Below, one piece after another: positions 61,001 to 64,000 of a DNA stretch of 64,000 bases. This DNA is from Burkholderiales bacterium (lineage in GTDB: Bacteria > Pseudomonadota > Gammaproteobacteria > Burkholderiales > Burkholderiaceae_F): NCBI GenBank assembly GCA_020248865.1, contig JADCGS010000034.1, positions 110,481 to 174,480 of the forward strand. The letters run 5' to 3'. Position 1 is the stretch's first letter. Each line of letters opens with the position of its first letter. Below the pieces are notes generated by a model. That model saw only the letters and a list, made by a program, of their open reading frames with translations. It did no database searches and was not told the origin of the DNA. The position numbers and the translations under genes were made by a program.

Positions 61001-62721
61001 TGGCCGACGAACTGGTGGTCAAGGCCAACGCCGCCACCGAGCGCATGTTCGGCTACCCGGCCGGAGACCTGTCGGAGCTGGAGATCGCCACACTGTTTGC
61101 CGATCGCCGCGACTGGGCGTCGATCCGCCAGCAGGCGCTCGGCGGCGAGGCGAGCTTTGAGCACCGCATGCGGCGCGCCGACGGATCGAGCTTCTGGTGT
61201 GCGGTCAACGTGCGGCCGCTCGACACGAGCGTGCCGGAGCGGGGCCTGATGCTGGCGCTGATGGACGTCGACGTGCGGCGCCGCTCCGAGGACGAGCTGA
61301 TGCGGGTGCGCAACTACCTCGACCTCGTGGTCGAGAACCTGCCGGTGCTGGTCAGCGTGCGCGACGTGGAAACCGGCCGCTTCGTGTCGCTGAACCGCGC
61401 CGGCGAGCAGATCACCGGTTTGGCGCGCGCGCAGGTGATCGGCCGCACCTGGCACGAGATCTACGGCCGCCAGTTTGCCGACCTGTATGCGGAGATGGAC
61501 CGCAAGGCGCTGTCGCTGGGTCAGCAGATCGACCGGCCGCGCGACCTGATGCTGCGTGCCGACGGCCGTACGCTCACGGTCAACCAGCGGGTGCTGCCGC
61601 TTTACGAGCCGGGCGGCGGCCCGGCCGACGCGGCGCGCGCCCGCTACGTGATGTCGATCATCGACGACCTCACCGAAGAAGTGCGGGCCGAGGCGGCGCT
61701 GCGCGAGACCGAGACCCGGTTCCGCCAGTTTGCCGAGAACATCGACCAGCTGGTCTTCATCGCCACCGCCGACCTCACGCAGGTCCTCTATGTCAACCCG
61801 CGCTACGAGGCGGTGCTGGGCGGCCCGGTCGAGCAGATGCTCGAGAACCCGCGGTCCGTTCTGTCGCGCGTGCACTTTGACGACGCGCCGCTGGTGGCGC
61901 GACGCTTGCCGCGCCTGGTGGCCAGTATGCGGCGGCTGCAGAAAGCCGAGCTCACCGTGCGCATCGACCATCCGCAACGCGGTCTGCGGGTGCTCAACGT
62001 GCGCCTGAACCCGGTGCGGATGTTCGATGGCAGCGTGCGCGTGTTCGGTGTGGCCGACGACGTGACCGATCGCGTGGCGGCCGAACGCGAACGCATCGCG
62101 GAGGCGATCAAGCAGCGCGACATCCTGGTGCGCGAAGTGCATCACCGCATCAAGAACAACCTGCAGGGCGTGGCCGGCCTGTTGCAGCACATGGCCGGCG
62201 CCAAACCCGAGGTGGCCGAGCAACTCGAAGAGATCGCCAGCCAGATCCAGGCGATTGCCCAGGTGCATGGCCTGCAGATTCGCGCCTCCGGTACGCTGCC
62301 GGTGCTGGGTGTGGTCCAGGGCATCTTCGTCAACCTGTCGAACATGTTCGGCGTGCAGATCAAGTTTGAGCCGCCGGCCTCCGCGATGTGGCGCTGGGGT
62401 CTGCCCGAGGGCGAGGCGGTGCCGCTGGCGCTGGTGGTCAATGAACTGGGCACCAACGCCATCAAGTACCGCGCCAGTCGCGAGCTGCCGATTCAGGTGC
62501 AACTGCTGCCGCGGCCCGACGGGCTGGAACTGCGCATCGAGAACGCCGGCACGCTGGAGCCGGGCTTCGATCTGTCCAAGATATCTTCGAGCGTGTCGGG
62601 CCTGGGTCTGGTCAAGGCGCTGCTGCCGCGGCGCGGCGCCCGGCTGGCGATCGAGCCCTCCGGGACGCATGTAGTCACCCGCGTGGAACTGGTGGCACCG
62701 GCCATCCGCGAAGACCTGTGA
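58081..62721 (+). CDS. Cytosolic multi-PAS histidine kinase (HisKA_2 type, about ten PAS segments)
   Basis: This 1,546-residue protein has no signal peptide or transmembrane segment. About ten PAS-like segments follow one another from about residue 60 to 1330. Many are separated by linkers ending in DITERKR-, DATERKT- or DISARKR-like sequence. The C-terminus is a HisKA_2 kinase: EVHHRIKNNLQGVAGLL with the acceptor His near residue 1355, the N-box NELGTNAIKY, and a GLGLVKALLPRRGA glycine box. GTG at 58081 is used; GTG at 58003 reads through unlike sequence. It pairs with the ANTAR regulator 61 bp downstream. Confidence 0.9.
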   Translation: MADSKPAPSRPRRGPAAASTDLVSESRLLAVADPRPRVRRPVGIEVTPAAQSGPVWQPPNVSFFEHSSDAIVRFDRKGQVVYANAALEKATALPRVAFIGRRLAEVDRFADYVPLWEAELTEAFDTLDHRWFKFSYRHPTGRKQFDVRLMVETDPSGQATHATAVLRDVTVPRAAIRSSRAADDFVQTVLTAVPSGIAILDRDLRYQAWNEFLERLLALPADAVLGRRPDEIDSFGGNPEVMRDLLALRDGGVVGAKIAEYQFAPAAGGPWLRVTRTPVYGQDGRFTGVFVTVEQIDRERFAETSLAALRQALDSAGEMVLEIQRDGSVVDANETALAWLGYGRERIKGLALAQIDVLLTPERYADILQELSTRGAYHCESRYRTRLGSEFPVDLVLQRVEQGGREFIFLLVRDITERKRIEARLADAASRFKTIFEESPVANMLLGPGFRVAQVNTAACELLGRTPEHLVGLQPSALLVQGEIFEQLRERLLAGELSAGQSDVRLRHKDGHLLWSRITLRAWYTGEGVERRRDYLLVLEDATERKTSEEHLRSLLADQQTLLETMSVGVAQSHHGRIMLANREFAQMFGYGDGEVVGMSLWELARDRSNRMPNEVSGMPVVRAHQTTSAEVVLFRKDGEPVWCLVQARPVEPKEGGDTDTDAIDITEPLAEAIYTFQDVSEMKRQREALARSLLELNVVLDTTAVALLHLDDGRVVRTNAQAAALFGTADRDSHDSRESRESREPIGRRFSNLFADEGDHRIHATVMRSTLSAGEVYSFEAQLLGGATRAPFWALLSVRAVDKAAPAKAQIVSILDISARKRQEAQLQTLLAESRLMFDTALVGLLFVRDGRPLRANAAMEELLACERGALTDQGQLFAHPTDQLLAANLAEHYEEIASDGACEFELYMFRRKGDPIWVTVQGRAVNWDRPELGYIFAFVNIDERKRSERELRGALGELQLMFDNALVGMAYVADELVVKANAATERMFGYPAGDLSELEIATLFADRRDWASIRQQALGGEASFEHRMRRADGSSFWCAVNVRPLDTSVPERGLMLALMDVDVRRRSEDELMRVRNYLDLVVENLPVLVSVRDVETGRFVSLNRAGEQITGLARAQVIGRTWHEIYGRQFADLYAEMDRKALSLGQQIDRPRDLMLRADGRTLTVNQRVLPLYEPGGGPADAARARYVMSIIDDLTEEVRAEAALRETETRFRQFAENIDQLVFIATADLTQVLYVNPRYEAVLGGPVEQMLENPRSVLSRVHFDDAPLVARRLPRLVASMRRLQKAELTVRIDHPQRGLRVLNVRLNPVRMFDGSVRVFGVADDVTDRVAAERERIAEAIKQRDILVREVHHRIKNNLQGVAGLLQHMAGAKPEVAEQLEEIASQIQAIAQVHGLQIRASGTLPVLGVVQGIFVNLSNMFGVQIKFEPPASAMWRWGLPEGEAVPLALVVNELGTNAIKYRASRELPIQVQLLPRPDGLELRIENAGTLEPGFDLSKISSSVSGLGLVKALLPRRGARLAIEPSGTHVVTRVELVAPAIREDL

Positions 62722-62782
62722 GGCCGGGCGCGGCCGTCACGACGCCTCGATTCGCCGTCCTGAATCCACCTACACTCCCGGC

Positions 62783-63391
62783 ATGGACAAACCGCTCATC
62801 CTCGTCGTCGACGATGACCGCCTGGTGCTTGCCACGGTGGTGGCCGGCCTGAAGCAGGCCGAGTTCGAGGTGATCGAGGCCGACAATGGCGACGACGCCA
62901 TCCTGCTGGCGCGCAAGATGAAGCCGCTGCTGGCCATCCTCGACATTCGCATGCAGGGCAAGAGCGGAATGGAAGTGGCGCGGTATCTGGCCGCCAACAC
63001 CGGCACCCGCTTCATGTTTCTGTCCGCTTTCGGCGACAGCGACATCATCGATGAAGCAACCCGCTTGGGCGCGCTCGGCTACCTCGTCAAGCCGCTCGAC
63101 GTGAAGCAGATCGTGCCGGCCGTTCGTGCCGCGCTCGCCAAGGTGCGCGAGCGCGGGCTCGACAGCGGCGGTGCGCCGCCGGCGGTGCGGCCGGCCGCGC
63201 CGCAGCCCGATGCAGCCGGCGCGCGCGATCAGCAGGTGGCCATCGGCATCCTCATGGAGCGCCTGCGGCTCGACTACGACCGCGCCCAAGAGACGTTGCG
63301 CGCCCAGGCCAGGAGCGAGACCCGCAGCGTCGAGGAGATCGCCAGCAGCATGGTCGAGGCCGCCAACCGGCTCAATTCAGTGGCGCGCTGA
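62783..63391 (+). CDS. ANTAR-type response regulator
   Basis: This 202-residue protein has an N-terminal receiver domain (VVDDDRLVLATVV, phosphoacceptor D54 in LAILDIRMQGKSG, Lys in YLVKPLDVKQ). A short Pro/Ala linker (about 130-150) follows, then a C-terminal ANTAR RNA-binding domain (DQQVAIGILMERLRLDYDRA). ANTAR regulators act by binding paired hairpins in nascent RNA and preventing termination. It is encoded 61 bp after the kinase gene, the usual arrangement for a HisKA_2 kinase with its ANTAR partner. The RNA target is not visible in this window. Confidence 0.94.
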   Translation: MDKPLILVVDDDRLVLATVVAGLKQAEFEVIEADNGDDAILLARKMKPLLAILDIRMQGKSGMEVARYLAANTGTRFMFLSAFGDSDIIDEATRLGALGYLVKPLDVKQIVPAVRAALAKVRERGLDSGGAPPAVRPAAPQPDAAGARDQQVAIGILMERLRLDYDRAQETLRAQARSETRSVEEIASSMVEAANRLNSVAR

Positions 63392-63410
63392 CGGGCCGCC
63401 GATCCGCATC

Positions 63411-63821
63411 GTGAAGGTTGCCGAGGACATCCGTCGCTTGGGTTTTCGCCGCTGGTACGAGCGCCAGCTGATCGAAAGCTTTGCCTACCTGGTGACGGCC
63501 TTCCTGGCCCTCATCTTTCTGCTGGCCGGGTACGAGAGCCTGGCGCAGTTGCGCGGCACGCCGCTGCTCTACCTCGTCATCTTCTTCGGCGCCGCCGCTG
63601 CGGGCGGGCTTGTGCTGCTAGCTTGGCGCCGCTTCAACATGCTGCTTGTGCGCGCCGAGCAGTATGCCAACGCCGCCGAGTGCGCCGGCTGCAAGACCTG
63701 GGGCCGCTTCGAGGTCGTCGGGCCCGATACCGCCAGCGAAGGCGACTCCGTCGAACCGCGCCGCGCGCAAGCGCTGCGCGTGCGCTGCCGGCGGTGCGGA
63801 CATGGTTGGAAATTAGGTTAA
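63411..63821 (+). CDS. Two-helix membrane protein with zinc-ribbon tail
   Basis: This 136-residue protein starts with GTG at 63411. It has two hydrophobic helices (about residues 22-45, SFAYLVTAFLALIFLLAGYE, and 55-74, LLYLVIFFGAAAAGGLVLLA). A cytoplasmic C-terminus carries two CxxC pairs (CAGC, CRRC), which may bind zinc. No family name is assigned. It is 19 bp downstream of the ANTAR gene and could belong to the same transcription unit. Confidence 0.75.
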   Translation: MKVAEDIRRLGFRRWYERQLIESFAYLVTAFLALIFLLAGYESLAQLRGTPLLYLVIFFGAAAAGGLVLLAWRRFNMLLVRAEQYANAAECAGCKTWGRFEVVGPDTASEGDSVEPRRAQALRVRCRRCGHGWKLG

Positions 63822-63835
63822 TGGGGACAGACCAT

Positions 63836-64000
63836 GCGACGCGCCGCAGGCGCCCGCATGCTCTGTCCCCATCTGATCAGACCAGGTCTGGCGCAGGCGC
63901 CGCGACGCGCCGCAGGCGCCCGCATGCTCTGTCCCCATCTGATCAGACCAGGTCTGGCGCAGGCGCCGCGACGCGCCGCAGGCGCCCGCATGCTCTGTCC
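63836..64000. repeat. 66-bp tandem repeat at the right window edge
   Basis: Two full units and part of a third run off the edge. Each contains GCGCCGCAGGCGCCCGCATG, CTCTGTCCCCATCTGATCAG and AGACCAGGTCT. The first unit is preceded by AATGGGGACAGACCATGC, which is the inverted form of the ATGCTCTGTCCCCAT in the unit, with one mismatch over 17 bases. Confidence 0.88.

Noticed and set aside
58039..62670. Minus-strand open frame of 1,543 codons opposite the multi-PAS kinase
   Set aside because: It is the mirror of the kinase codon structure, with Arg/His/Gln/Leu-rich low-complexity product and no recognisable domain. The kinase frame contains clear PAS and HisKA_2 motifs.
63836..64000. CRISPR array at the right edge
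   Set aside because: The whole 66-bp unit is repeated with no variable spacers between short repeats, and no cas gene is visible.

Overview
The window is a very GC-rich (roughly 70% by eye) chromosomal segment that is almost entirely one polar-type flagellar and motility locus. FlhD/FlhC together with FliA/FlgM, an FlhF/FlhG-like pair, CheZ and a FlaG/FliD/FliS/FliT block point to a betaproteobacterium, most likely Burkholderiales or Rhodocyclales. This is judged from family resemblance only. No rRNA, tRNA, CRISPR array or intact transposase was seen.

Layout from left to right: a partial membrane gene at the left edge; the minus-strand export/switch operon fliL-M-N-O-P-Q-R (281-4821); the minus-strand basal-body/export-ATPase operon fliF-G-H-I-J-K (5195-12325); fliE on the plus strand; a small unknown gene and an aldo/keto reductase; minus-strand motA-motB-cheY-cheZ (14390-17698); a PilZ protein on the opposite strand; the master regulator flhD-flhC (19268-20270); flagellin fliC, flaG, fliD, fliS, fliT, a second FliK-like gene, an FhlB-like gene and ycgR (20924-27684); a minus-strand orphan gene; flhB, a small gene, flhA, flhF, an flhG-like gene and fliA (28480-35228); two methyl-accepting chemotaxis genes; minus-strand flgA-M-N; and the rod/hook/filament-junction operon flgB to flgL (41920-53662). 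To the right lie a 1,114-residue Ig-repeat lipoprotein, a 1,546-residue kinase with ten PAS-like segments, an ANTAR response regulator and a small zinc-ribbon membrane protein. The window ends inside a 66-bp tandem repeat.

Regulation can be partly read from the DNA. Sigma-28-type promoters (-35 TAAAGTTT or TCAAGTCC-like, 11-12 nt spacer, -10 GCCGATAA-like) stand before fliL, fliE, motA, fliC, flaG, fliS, flhB, flgM, flgA and flgK. This implies a FliA-FlgM circuit in which fliA lies downstream of a FliA promoter. One more such promoter lies inside the 3' end of flhC, about 120 bp before a strong intrinsic terminator, and predicts a small RNA of about 145 nt. A perfect GTAGGA-N5-TCCTAC dyad upstream of flhD has an imperfect copy upstream of fliE.

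A second theme is repeats. Five copies of a MITE-like element with inverted TAGCCCGGATGTTTCA ends sit in the gaps. In three cases the terminal TAG is the stop codon of the adjacent gene (fliK, flgF, flgI). Three degenerate spacers of about 90 bp recur inside the flg operon, and one of them appears to form the N-terminal extension of FlgI.
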